Below, piece by piece: positions 25,380 to 36,100 of a stretch of 64,000 bases of DNA. Below the pieces are notes generated by a model, which worked only from the letters and a program-made list of their open reading frames with translations, ran no database searches and was not told the DNA's origin. The stretch comes from Chionis minor (taxonomy: Eukaryota > Chordata > Aves > Charadriiformes > Chionididae). The position numbers and the translations under genes are program-made. The DNA is taken from assembly GCA_013398295.1 (NCBI GenBank), contig VZSF01006851.1:372001-436000 (forward strand), written 5' to 3'. Each line of letters begins with the position of its first letter. Positions within the stretch are counted from its first letter, which is position 1.

Positions 25380-26060
25380 AGCATGTTAGTGGCTAACTAC
25401 CTGTGTTGACTTTGAAAAATTTGGAGGCTTGATATTATATTTCTTCCCATGAGTTTCATGGACTGAGAGCAGTAACAACGAAGAGAAGTGTTACTACATG
25501 TATGACTTTATCCAAAGGAATGCCTAATGTGGTGATTTTTTTTTTTTTTTTTTGCAGCTTCTACTGCTCTTATTAAGAAGAAGATGAATTTAGATATACT
25601 GCTATAAATAGAAGGCCATGCTCATGACCATGTGCTGTGAGTCATCGCTGTTAATTATTCAGATGTCTTTTCAAAGATACCTGGGGATTTGCAAAAACGA
25701 ACGGTTGTAGAATTAGAGTTAGCTGTTTAGCATTGTTATTAACATATATGTATATATATAGCTACGTATCCATTTGGTTTTCTCCTGTTTACAGTTTCTC
25801 TGTGTAAATAAACAGAAGGAATCGTATCACATGTTAGAAGTGGCTAGTCACACGATACAGTGAATAATGAACTGTGTGTGCAAACCAGCTGACAAATCCC
25901 CCATGCTAAGCTTTATTGTATGCAAACTATTTGTCAGGTGCCTGTGACTAAGAGACCGATTTTTCTAGAAATCATGACCAGTTAGTGGACAGCTGACTAA
26001 TCCAAAAAGAGATGATATTTGTAATGCGCATTCTTAGGAATAAATTGCTTTCACAGCGTT
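25380..26060. promoter_or_regulatory. Candidate conserved non-coding (regulatory) element
   Basis: An AT-rich, repeat-free stretch with homeodomain-type cores (for example ttaattat near 25651) and a TA-rich section at 25742-25760, without meaningful frames. Such texture is common in enhancers of vertebrate gene deserts. No alignment could be made, so this is inference from composition only. Confidence 0.25.
25536..25553 (+). repeat. Poly-T run (18 T)
   Basis: Eighteen consecutive T followed directly by GCAG. The tract resembles a 3' splice acceptor, but no open exon follows it, so it is listed as a simple repeat. Confidence 0.85.
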
Positions 26061-28039
26061 ATTAACTACCATGATCAAACGGGGTGGGGTGGGGTTTTGC
26101 TTCTGTGCTCATTTTAATTGTTGGTTCTGGGTTTTTTTTTTTTAAGAGCAGTAGCAACAATGTACAGATAGTAAGAGTGAGACTGTACAGAAGTAAGGGC
26201 CCACTTTGAGGCCGGTTATATCAAACCAAGGATACCCTCAGGAATCATTACTTTGTTTGAAAAATAAACAATATCCCCAGCCTGGCACGGAGTTGTCTGT
26301 GCTGTTAAATTATTACAGTGGTTCCTGGCCTGATTCAGATCTGGGGCAACTAACACCTTCCCAAACCATTCCCTGGTGTAGCTCACCAGTTATCACCAGC
26401 CAGGGACCATTCCTGGCAGGTTTTGTACATGCAGCCATGCAGTGTCAGAGACTTAACGGACCAAGACATCAGCAGCATAGATGTGAGAAGTCCCACACCA
26501 GTTTTTCTCACTGCCCAACAACAACATAATCAATCTACTAAGCTTGATGTGACCACTGTGCCCAGGAAAGCTTCCCAATAACTCCTCTGCTTCCCAGACA
26601 GGTGGGACGACACTTCCTTATTATCCTCATTCCAGGCCCCTGGGATGGTCATGGTTCCATCTGCACCTTTATCTGTCCTTGCCTTCTTGCTCCCTGTGGG
26701 GAGGAAGCCAGGTTGGTTTCTTGCTAAGCCAACATTCAGCCCCACAGTTCAGCACCTGCAGATGTTGCAAGGGGGACTCTGTGCAGTGGTCCATCTCGCT
26801 CTCAGTAAAAGGTTTACTGGTTCCCCTGTCCAAAACTTTACATCTTCCTATTTATATCTCCTTGTTTCTTAAGAGTAATATCCAGTACGGTTTTACACAT
26901 CAATCTGGGACCTACCAGCACCTTATCTCAGTCCTAAAGTGCCTCCACCGAATGCAGTGAATCACAGACTCATCTTCACTTAGCTCATTAGCTCCAGCAG
27001 GCACAGACCTCCTCTGTTTTGCTCATTATTTCCCCTTGCTGCCATCCCCATAGCAAATGCTGGGTTTCTTCCTCCAGAGTACAGCCTAGCTGAGCTTTAT
27101 CTCAGATGCGCCAATATCAGCAATAAAAGATAAAAATCACAAATAAGCAAAAGCAAAGCTGTATTGCCTGCTACTAACTATTGTTATGGTGTCAGGTAAG
27201 TCATGTAGACCATGCACACAACGAACAGCACTGTTTGGGAGCACAAATTTTCTCAGATCACAGGACAGGTGGTACTCTTGAACATATGATTCAATAAGGA
27301 ATTTGCTGAAATTCAAGACCAGTTAAACTAGAATCGTCAACTACCTTGGTGTTTAAAAAACCCCTCTTTCTTTCACATTTGTAGGGAAACTGTTCACCAT
27401 GTACCTCCAGAGGGCCAGAATCACCTTTGCTGCACAGTATCAGTGGAGCTCAAGCTGAAGGATGGTGTGTAAATGCCAAATCTCTGAACCACATCCTCCC
27501 TTCTCAGCTCCACTTCTTCTTCTCCAGGACAAGCAGAGAGGATGCAGAAGGGGAGGGAATCAGGCAGCTCTGGAGGTCTCCGTGCTTATACAGAAGAAGG
27601 AAAATCAGCTCTCCTCACTGCATGGACCTCTTGCAATGTCTGGCCATGCCCTGAGAGCTCACTTAAGAAAGTCCTGATGTAACAGAGCCTTTCCCTCACC
27701 CCAGTTGCCCATGTCTTTAGCAGGACTGATTTGAATCCCTCACTGAATTCAGTGTAAGAGAGGCCACTGCGCGGCCCAGTAGTTGCTAACCCTGATAAAA
27801 CTTCAGAGAGCCTGGAAGCACGTCTTCTTCCTCATGGTGCACGCTGCAAAATGACTGTGTCATGACTGCTGGAGACATCGGCAAGAACAGAGCCTCTACA
27901 ATGAGCCATTTGCTATCCAGCCAACATAGATGCAATGTTTTGCTTCTTTACAGCTCACGTTAGTCCACAGAATCCATCAACTGACTAATTTATGCCTTGC
28001 AATGGGTGAGGTAACAGCAAAAACAATGTGTCTTGTTTA
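26061..28039. other. Unique non-coding DNA
   Basis: No gene was recognised. The longest frame (26206-26529, 107 codons) shows no domain. A sequence matching a strong 5' splice donor (caggtaagt) lies at about 27193-27201 but no coding exon precedes it. Confidence 0.4.
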
Positions 28040-28172
28040 ATCACAGAATCACAGGGGTTGGAAGGGACCTCTGGAGATCATCTGGTCCAACCCCCCTGCC
28101 AGAGCAGGTCCACCTACAGCAGGTTGCACAGGATGGTGTCCAGGTGCGTTTGGAACGTCTCCAGAGTCAGAG
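28040..28172 (-). mobile_element. Short CR1 3'-end fragment
   Basis: The 3' terminus of a reverse-orientation CR1: aatcacagaatcacagggg, then ttggaagggacctctggaga, ccctgccagagcaggtccac and caggttgcacaggatggtgt. It belongs to the subfamily of the copies at 1671 and 57102. Only about 130 bp remain, a strong 5' truncation of the common kind. Confidence 0.9.
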
Positions 28173-28660
28173 ACTTTATGAGGCCTCATCTATGAGGCAG
28201 ATGCCAGTGGGTTTAGTGCAATAACCTCCCATATACAGAAATACCAGGTGCCCAGTGTCCCACTAGCAGCAGGGTGGAGAGTGCTTTGCTCTGACTCCCT
28301 GTCCAGTGTTTGTGCAGAGCCTCCACATTCAGAGTCATCACCGACAGGAGCTGCTTCTCTTTGCCAAGGTGGCTTCCAAAAGACTCAGTACAAAGAAGCA
28401 CCAATAAAAAACAAATGCAGGAGTTTGTGCCCCTCTTTGCTTTTTTTTGTGAGCAGAGCAACTGACCTAAGAGCTACTACTCATTTCCCTACACCTTTGA
28501 AATCCATGCCATTGAGCAGAGTTTACTTCTGGGACTAAATTCTCATCTTGCCACCCTGGAGGAGATTTGGAAGGCCTCCATGAAAACTAAAGGTTCACAC
28601 TTGACTTACATCCTTATTAAGGGGAACAGAATTTCTCTCGAGGATTTTATAACATACAGA

Positions 28661-28711
28661 ATTTTTTCTTTCTTTTTTCTTTTCTTTCTTCTTTTTCTTT
28701 CTTCTTTTTTT
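28661..28711 (+). repeat. Imperfect TTTC pyrimidine microsatellite
   Basis: About 50 bases consist only of T and C, built from repeated ttttc, tttc and ttctt units. Confidence 0.85.
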
Positions 28712-28899
28712 GGTAACTCTAGGCATTTGGAATCTTCTAGTAATTTTTTCATCAGAACAATTTAAAGGAACCAAATCAGTCTGTAAGTTGCTACAGATTG
28801 TTGCTATGAATTATCCCAAAGCCTTTGTGCCAGCATATTGATTGCTTTAAAGTCAAGTGAAAATAGATGCACAGCTTAGAAGAGCCATAAAAAACCCTT

Positions 28900-29420
28900 T
28901 AGAAGAGCAAAGAGATTATTCATCCATACCATTTAAAAATGTAGCTTGTAGGTACATGGCTATGATTAGTGAGTAAGTGCAGCTCTGACAGTTTCAAAAT
29001 TGTGACACATGCACGCAGCCAACCGTCTGCCAATTCCTTAAATAAACTGATTGTCTAGAAGGAAGCCTTTCTGATTAGTAACAGAAGAGTCAGGTAAAGA
29101 TTTTTTTTTTCTTTAGTTTTTATTTTTGTGGGAAGGCATAAGGAGCTGAGTTGTAGTCAGGTTTTATAACGCTAACCAAATCAAGGCATTGTTTCAAATA
29201 TTTATTGGAATTTTTACCGTGGCTGTATCCTTATTGTGCAGCGAGCTGTTTTATAATTTATGCTTTATAATTGTATAGATTCTCAATGTGCTGTAGCCAG
29301 ACTTTGTTCCTCTCTCTGCCTGTCGACTCAATTGGTTGCTATCTCTTCCGTGCTAGATTAGCGCTTATTAGTTCTGATAGATGATATCCTTTCAAGTTGT
29401 TGCTAGTTTGACTTTGTATC
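28900..29420. promoter_or_regulatory. Candidate conserved non-coding element
   Basis: AT-rich and repeat-free, with strings such as ccaaatcaaggcattg near 29177 and ttataatttatgctttataa near 29251, and no usable frame. The character resembles developmental enhancers. There is no conservation data, so this is inference only. Confidence 0.25.
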
Positions 29421-30319
29421 TGGGTCAGGAGGAGAACATTTATCAAAACCAGAGCTGAGAGCAAGCCCTTCGATGCAGATTTCTAGCTCTCGTGGCCGTC
29501 GCTGGTTGTTAGGCTGCTCTGCCCACTGTTTCTGTGCTGCTGATCAAATCGGCACTGAGCAAAGGCCAATGTGCAGTTGCTGTGAAGCAGCCGTGTCTAA
29601 CCAGCCTTGCCTGCTGGTGAGCTAGTTTTCAGCTAACATCTGAATGTTCTTCAGCAACCTCAGTGAAAAGAGGCCAGCCTTTGTGAAGAAGCCTCCTTTG
29701 CCCAGAAATACCCTCTCAGTTACACCTGGCATGCCTACAAAACTCATGGGTAGCCCACGATGGAGAAGAGGAAGGCAATCTGGTCACTACCTGCATGGTC
29801 CTTTCTGCTTGGGGATGTGAATCAGTGACTAGATGTCCTTTGCCTGCAGTGGGAACTCCAACATTTAATGCAAGTGGAGACACCCATCTGTAATCTGGAG
29901 TTGTCTCCCACCTCCAATTTCCCTCTTATCAGGAGAGATGTGGGGGGCACCAAGGGATGGTTCATCCCAGCCTGTTATCTAGGAGAAATTGGGTGGGTCA
30001 CTGTCTGGAGGTATCTGTCCATGCGCTGACTCAAGAGGACACCCAGAACACCAGTTTACACTGGATAGCAGTTACTACAGGGATAAAATTAGATGAGTGC
30101 AATCCTATCCCTGCAGTCCGCTTAACCGAGTATCCTGGCAAAAGCTGCAGCCAGCACCATCAGCTTCAGAGGGAAGGAGCAAGAGATTTGCCCAGAAGGA
30201 AGGTCCCTACCTGTCAATATCTGGTGAAAAATGTATGGCTTGCATGACAATTAGGTTTGAGCTCTTCTAAAGCAACTGTTTGCCATTAATACTGGATATT
30301 ACTGTCTTCTGTACAAACA

Positions 30320-30480
30320 ATCTGTTTCTGAATTTCATGACACTCTTTAAAGTTTATATCTTATGGTAATGAGTTCCTCAGGCTAATTGTGCATTGTCTG
30401 AGAAAAAAATCTCCTTGAATATTTTTCCGGAATATATTTGTTATACCAATTAAGGACCTCACTTCCCATAACCTTTTCTT
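30320..30480 (-). mobile_element. Possible ancient CR1 fragment
   Basis: On the plus strand, tatggtaatgagttcctcag and gctaattgtgcattgtctga (30362-30401) match, in order, the region of older CR1 elements that reads as a short alpha-helical stretch near the ORF2 end. Flanks are too diverged to extend the match with certainty. Confidence 0.45.
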
Positions 30481-32419
30481 TACTATTACTGTTAGCTTGA
30501 ATTCTCTGTACTGGAGGCGGCTGTTGCATAGATAGAGGAGTGGGCTAATCACAGGACTGGAAATAAGGAATTCACGAGTTTCTTAAAGCTCCTCTAATAT
30601 CAGCTGCCCAAGAAAGGCTCTTTATTAAGCATTCATTTGCCTCTGTTTTGCTCAATCTGTACACATTCTACATGTACATACATGTACTTTTGTGGCAGCA
30701 CTGAACAAGGTCAGGACCACTGGGCACTGGTGGGTGCAGATAGCTTTTTCCTCTGAAGCCTGTTTACCAGATGGATTTAGCAACATAGGAAGTCTTCCTT
30801 CCAGGGGAGGAATCAAACCTCTATCTTTTTTTCGATCTGTGGGTTTACTGCTAAACTGACCACACTGACAACTCCCAAGTGCTGGGAGATCCTCCCAGGA
30901 AAGGGCCAGTTTGGTGTCCAGAGACCGCAGTGAGAACCAGCTCAGCTGGTTCACTGCCACGGATTAAACATAGACTGGCAGTTGTTTTCCTTCATATGAA
31001 TGTGTTTAGTAGGGCTCAAAATCAATCAGGAAAGAGATGTTTGGAGCTAAAATACAGGATCTTTTTTTATCCGGTTGTGCTGGGGATTTTTTCTGTTAGA
31101 AAAAGCCTAGTTTTGAAACCTGGCTGCTTCAGCTGTATAAGGATATCAGGAGGGAATCTGTCAGAAAAAAATGGACATTTGGCAGGGAAAATTTTTAAAG
31201 TAAGACATAGTAATTAATCTTGATTAGGTTTATTAGGGTTGCAAGAAGGGTAAGTATTTATTCCATGCATTCTTTAGGGGAGTTTACTTGCTGTGTGTTC
31301 TGTTCTGGTTTTGTTTTGCTTCTCCCAGCTTTCTAATCTTCAATTTCTGTGACACCAGCCAATTACCTAACTGTGCTGCCTTTACCTTTCTTTGTGCTGA
31401 TCCAGTCAAGAGCAGAGATAGTCACTCTGTGATAGATCATTGTGCTTCCAGAAGGGCTGTTGTAAACCAAATGGTGCCGCATCATGTGTTCCCTTCAGCA
31501 TCTTCTGGCTCTGCTGATAATGGGCTATCACTTTCCCTCGGCTGCTGGTATCTTTGCCATATTTAACATTTAGGTAGATAATCCTTGGGGCAGGGTCGTA
31601 CATCTTGTGTGGCTAAAGGCACTGAGGGGTGGTTCTGCTTCAGGCTGAGCAGTGGAAACTGAATGGCAACAACCTCTGAATTTAGATTTAGAGCCCACAA
31701 GTGCTGAATAAGCTCGAGGCAGCTGCGGTGCTGCTCAGCTCCCAACAGGGCTGCACCCCGAACTAGCGCTGGAAGAAAACACCTTTCAGTTCCCTCTTTG
31801 TCTGTATGAATCTGTGTTGACAATAGCTATATCTAAAGCTGACATTTCCAGGGAGTGGTGGTGTCCACGAGGGACACCGCCATTGGCATCCCCAGCCTGA
31901 TGCTCCAGCCCCACAAGCCTGACTGCAGCATGGCAAGAAAGGACAACCGTGGCTGAATTCTCCAAGCTGATAAGGAAAGCAGAGAGAAATTAAAGAATCT
32001 GAAGATTATTATGGCTGGTAGTTGTCACAAAGCCTTGAAAAGACAAGTTAGTTCTCATTTGTCTGCCACCTTGACTTTGGAAATCTGAAAGCACATCACC
32101 TGCAGGAAATAACAGACTGACCCTATTGTGGCTATGGTAGCCAAAGCAACATCTACAGTGGGTTTCTCATCAGGCTGCCTTCCAAAACTCAGGCTCTGCG
32201 CTTAGACTGATTCAAAGAAATCACTCTGCAAGACCTTTGCCATTCCTGAAAGATAAGAACTGGCAAGGAGCCAGCAACTGAGTTTGCTCTGGGGCCTCCG
32301 GCTGACATTTCTTCACTCTTTGATCCAGAAAGGGAGTGCAGGATAAGCAAAAAGCCAGGTTTGCCTGTCAGTAGTGACTGGAGGAGGGTTTTTCGCGGAG
32401 CCTCCGGGCTAGTTTCACA

Positions 32420-32433
32420 CCCCCCCCCCCCCC
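32420..32433 (+). repeat. Poly-C run (14 C)
   Basis: Fourteen consecutive C. Runs of this kind are hard to sequence and often end contigs. An ambiguous base follows 26 bp later. Confidence 0.85.
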
Positions 32434-32458
32434 TCTCCTTGCCCCTCTTTGTTTTTGT

Positions 32459-32459
32459 N
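32459..32459. other. Ambiguous base (n)
   Basis: A single n interrupts the sequence shortly after the C-run. Together with the n at 55523 it suggests that single n characters mark contig joins or unresolved bases in this assembly. Confidence 0.9.
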
Positions 32460-33141
32460 CCCATTCCTGTCCCCGTTATGGTTTCAGCAGCTCAGACAAA
32501 TGGTTGGATACACTTGAGTGCACAGCCCTGCAGTGCAGAGGGGATGCTGCCCTCATTGTGACTCTTGCATTTAGGAATTTCCAGGAGGAGGAGGGGAGGA
32601 GAGGGAGAAAAGACATAAGAATGTGTGAACTGCTTTTTTCTTTCTTTTTTTTTCTTTACTGAGTCTGTGCTAGGAAAGCTGTCGACTGTGCACTATATTG
32701 TGCCAAATAGCTTTGCAACCCCCCTTGCATGGACAGCAAGGTCCTGCTCCAAACAATGAGAAGATCCAACTGGAGAATGACAATCAGCTTTCCTCAAAAA
32801 CTGATCATGATTTGCTCAAACCTGTAGTGCAGGCACCAGTGCTGCAGCCCGAGTTTTGGCTTTGGTCGCATGTGTGAAAGCTCATTAGGGCTGTATGACT
32901 GTAAATGAAGGCAGGGCTTGGCCAGAAAGGCGATCTGCAAAATGGGCCACTGCTAACTTCATGTGACTGACTAGGGTTAACCCTTGGGTATTGTATCAAG
33001 ACATTGCAATCCTTACACAACCCTCTGTGCGTGCTCTGAACCCGTAAGCAACCTGCGAGAAGTGCACTTCACGAGCCTCTAAAAACACAGATATTGTGCA
33101 ATGAAGTTTGAGTTCACCTTTGTGCTCGGCAGTGACTGGAA

Positions 33142-33196
33142 ATGGAGAGGGGATATGTGCCATTCTTCTTGATTTTAGTCTTCTTGGTGAAGCGAG
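33142..33196 (+). CDS. Candidate first coding exon (signal-peptide-like), gene unknown
   Basis: An ATG in good context (G at -3, G at +4), with an in-frame stop three codons upstream (33133-33135), opens MERGYVPFFLILVFLVKR. This is a short basic start followed by a hydrophobic core of about 11 residues, the layout of a secretory signal or signal anchor. It is followed at 33197 by GTAACA, a moderate 5' splice donor, giving phase-1 splicing after the first base of the next codon. Unspliced, the frame ends after about 40 codons. I do not recognise the protein, and no matching second exon was found. The ending in KR is not an ideal cleavage site. It could be the first exon of a secreted or membrane protein with large introns, or chance. 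Confidence 0.25.
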
Positions 33197-36100
33197 GTAA
33201 CAAGTCAGGTGTCAAATGCAAACAAGGGTTATTTCCTCCTGCTTTTCCCCTTAGCAGCTGAGCACTGGGCTGACACTTGAATGAAAGGACAGGCGCAGTT
33301 TGCCAGAGAACCAGTTGAAATCTGAAGTTATTCAGTTGAAACCAATAAAAAGACTGGGATCAAAATCTGGCCCAGTGCCCAGCTGCGCAGTCCTTTCTGA
33401 ACAGACTAAGGAAAAAATAACTGTGGATTGTGGACCACGTCTGCAGCAGAAAGTGGAATTTGCCACTGAAGCAAACTTCTCATTTATAAAGTTTTGAGCT
33501 GCTTGGTCTCAGGTATTTGCAGCACCTTTAAATAAACACCTAAACTGCAATGAGCTTATGTGTTAAATGAACAAGTGCAGGAATTAGGACATGACATATT
33601 TGCATAGTAGCCAGGGGATAATTATTGGTGATAGTCCAAGCTGAAGAATAGTATCTATTGTTTCCAGCAAACTAGTTTTCATAAAACAACATGAACTTCC
33701 TGTACTCAAACCACTCACATCAGCAATGGCTACAATGATATGTAGCAAAGCTGTTAATGAATCAAGTACAGGGGGGAAAAATTTCAATCCTAGACAAACT
33801 GTAAAGGATTAAACCTAATTGAAGTGTATCTGTATATTTAAAAGGTCTCTGTACTGTATATCTTTCTATCTAGCATTAAGTAAGTGCAAATATATGCTGG
33901 TGAAAGACACTGGATTTTCATTTCAGAATGACTAGATTCTTTGCATATTTATACACATGCAGAAATGTAGACATTAATTAATGACCTCCTTAGGTCAGGA
34001 GGCCTGCAATAGCTGGGGACCCCATTAGAGGGCATGACTATGAATAGTTCAAGGTTTATTCTAACAGGGTTGGCTTGTAATATGCACTAGGTAATATAAT
34101 TAGTCACTAGCAGAGGAATTCATCCTTACTTTGGCAGCATGTGAGTTAGTTTTCTCAATGTGAAATTCAGCCACCCAGACAAAGATCTCTAAGACTGTTT
34201 TTTGTTTGGTGAAACAATAATTAATGCTGAATAAGGAAAAAAAAAAAAGAAAAGCTAAAAAAGCAATGATGGCAAAGTGGCAAGTGCCACAGGGAGTTTT
34301 CGGTCAGTAAGCAGGGAGGACAAGCCTGCCAGATCTGCCTCATTTGTAAGCCTAACCTCTTGACTGTCAAAAAAGATGCTCTTCAGTTGGAAATTTCCTG
34401 GGGAGGTAAGCAAATGGAATAATGAAACCCAAATCAGTATTTATACTTCAGGTCACATGGAAGTTGGAAGGGTGTCCTGGGGAAGAAAAAAACATTATTT
34501 GCTTTGTCTTACATTTCTCCCTATGCATCTGCCCTGGGCCACTGCTGGAGACAGAGGCATGGGCTGTGCGCACCCAGGGCTGACGTGCTCTGCTCATCCT
34601 TATGTCCCCGTGACTCCTTGGAGACAACAAACTGCTGCAAAAGTGGTGCTGGTTGGTTTCAGACAGAGTTCCAGAAGGCCAGGTCTCAATTACACCCAGT
34701 TACTCTGGACTTTATATTAAATCAACTTAACCAGAAACCAACTCAGTGTCACAAACGGGTCTATGGACACCAGGGACCCCACTCCTCCTGACTTCCCTCA
34801 AACTCCTCATGAATTCGCCACGACCTCCGTGCCAGTGAGAACGGAGCAAGGTGTTGAACGTTTGCCTGAATGCTCTTTTTGTCCTCCCTGTCAGTCTGTG
34901 TCACACCAGCAGATGCTGGGAGCAAAAGGCCAGGCCCCATGTGGTCTCAGCTACAGTAGCTCCATGGCAGCAAGCAGAGCAGTGCCAGGCTAAATCACTT
35001 CCCAGACTGTGTCATCAGGACTGGAAAAAATTATATATGTAACTTTTTATCCTGCTGGCCAGAAATCCTCCCTGGTTTGTCTTTATGTTATTTCATCTTT
35101 GTTTTTACTCTTCCAAGCCCATCTTTTGATAGGAAACCAGTGGTCAGAGAATGATATGATATGTGTGGCAGAAGGTAGGATTAGAAATGCCATCATATGG
35201 CTGTACAGAGTGGCAGAATATTATTTTCCAAGGAAATCGGTGTTTGCTATTTAGCCCTGCTCGCTTACTCTGCCAGTTCCCTCCAAACACAGAGATCATT
35301 GCCTCACAGACTTTTAATGTCTCTCTGTTTTTACTCACTGCCATCTTGCAACGGCTCTGGGAGAAACACAATCACCCTGTTTTAATCCACTGAGAAGTAG
35401 ACAGAGGTCCGGAGCCTCAGAGGTACATGGGCAACTACCTCTACCTTTGAGGAGCTCTTGAAGAGCCACAGCAGACATATCTAAACAGAGTAACGAGAAG
35501 GGTTTGGGACAGCTCTGGGAACGAATTCCAAGTCCTCTAATACTTGAACAAGGGCACGATTTATCCCGCTTGTTGGCTTCTCATAGAGGTGGCCCCTTCC
35601 TTGGGACTCCCCAAGGGTCAGCCCCTCAGGGTGCGATTGCAGTGGGAAAATAATTCATTAAAGAAGGGATGGCTGCCTCATGTGCAAGATGGCTGCACAA
35701 GCAGGGGAAGGAAGGAGGGAGCAGAAGGAGGTTTTCCTCCCTGTCTCCTTCCTCCCTGTTAAGGTTTGCAGGTTAAATCACTTTAGGTCAGATTGAACTT
35801 TTTAGAGCATAACAGATATTATGACTCTCCTTCTTTTCAGATATGAAGGTGGGAGAGCACGCATATCCACCCAACACAAAGTTTCGTTGCTCTAAGCAGA
35901 CAGGTTTCAGTGACTATTATTATGGGAAATGTGTGTGGGTGTGTGTCTCTGTGTGTGACGGCGTGTAGGAGAGCACAGCGCAAGAATATAATAAGAAAAA
36001 CCGAATAAGCTGAGTAAGTCAGCTAGAATAAGCTGAATAGGATGGGAAGATGGCAGAGAAGGTCCCAGAACCATCTGGGAGTTGGGGTTGGGCTCGGGGT

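Larger units (their letters stand above)
28173..30319. other. Unique non-coding DNA
   Basis: No gene was recognised. It includes a pyrimidine microsatellite (28661-28711) and a T-run near 29101-29110. The section 28900-29420 is listed separately as a regulatory candidate. Confidence 0.4.
30481..33120. other. Unique non-coding DNA with a gap-like base
   Basis: No gene was recognised. Contains a 14-base C-run (32420-32433), one ambiguous base (32459), a purine-rich stretch at 32582-32613 and a pyrimidine tract at 32633-32656. Confidence 0.45.

Noticed and set aside
25536..25557. T-run followed by GCAG, resembling a splice acceptor
   Set aside because: No open exon or donor follows at a sensible distance. 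A poly-T simple repeat explains it.
27193..27201. Strong splice-donor-like string (caggtaagt)
   Set aside because: No coding exon precedes it. Such strings are expected by chance in 64 kb.
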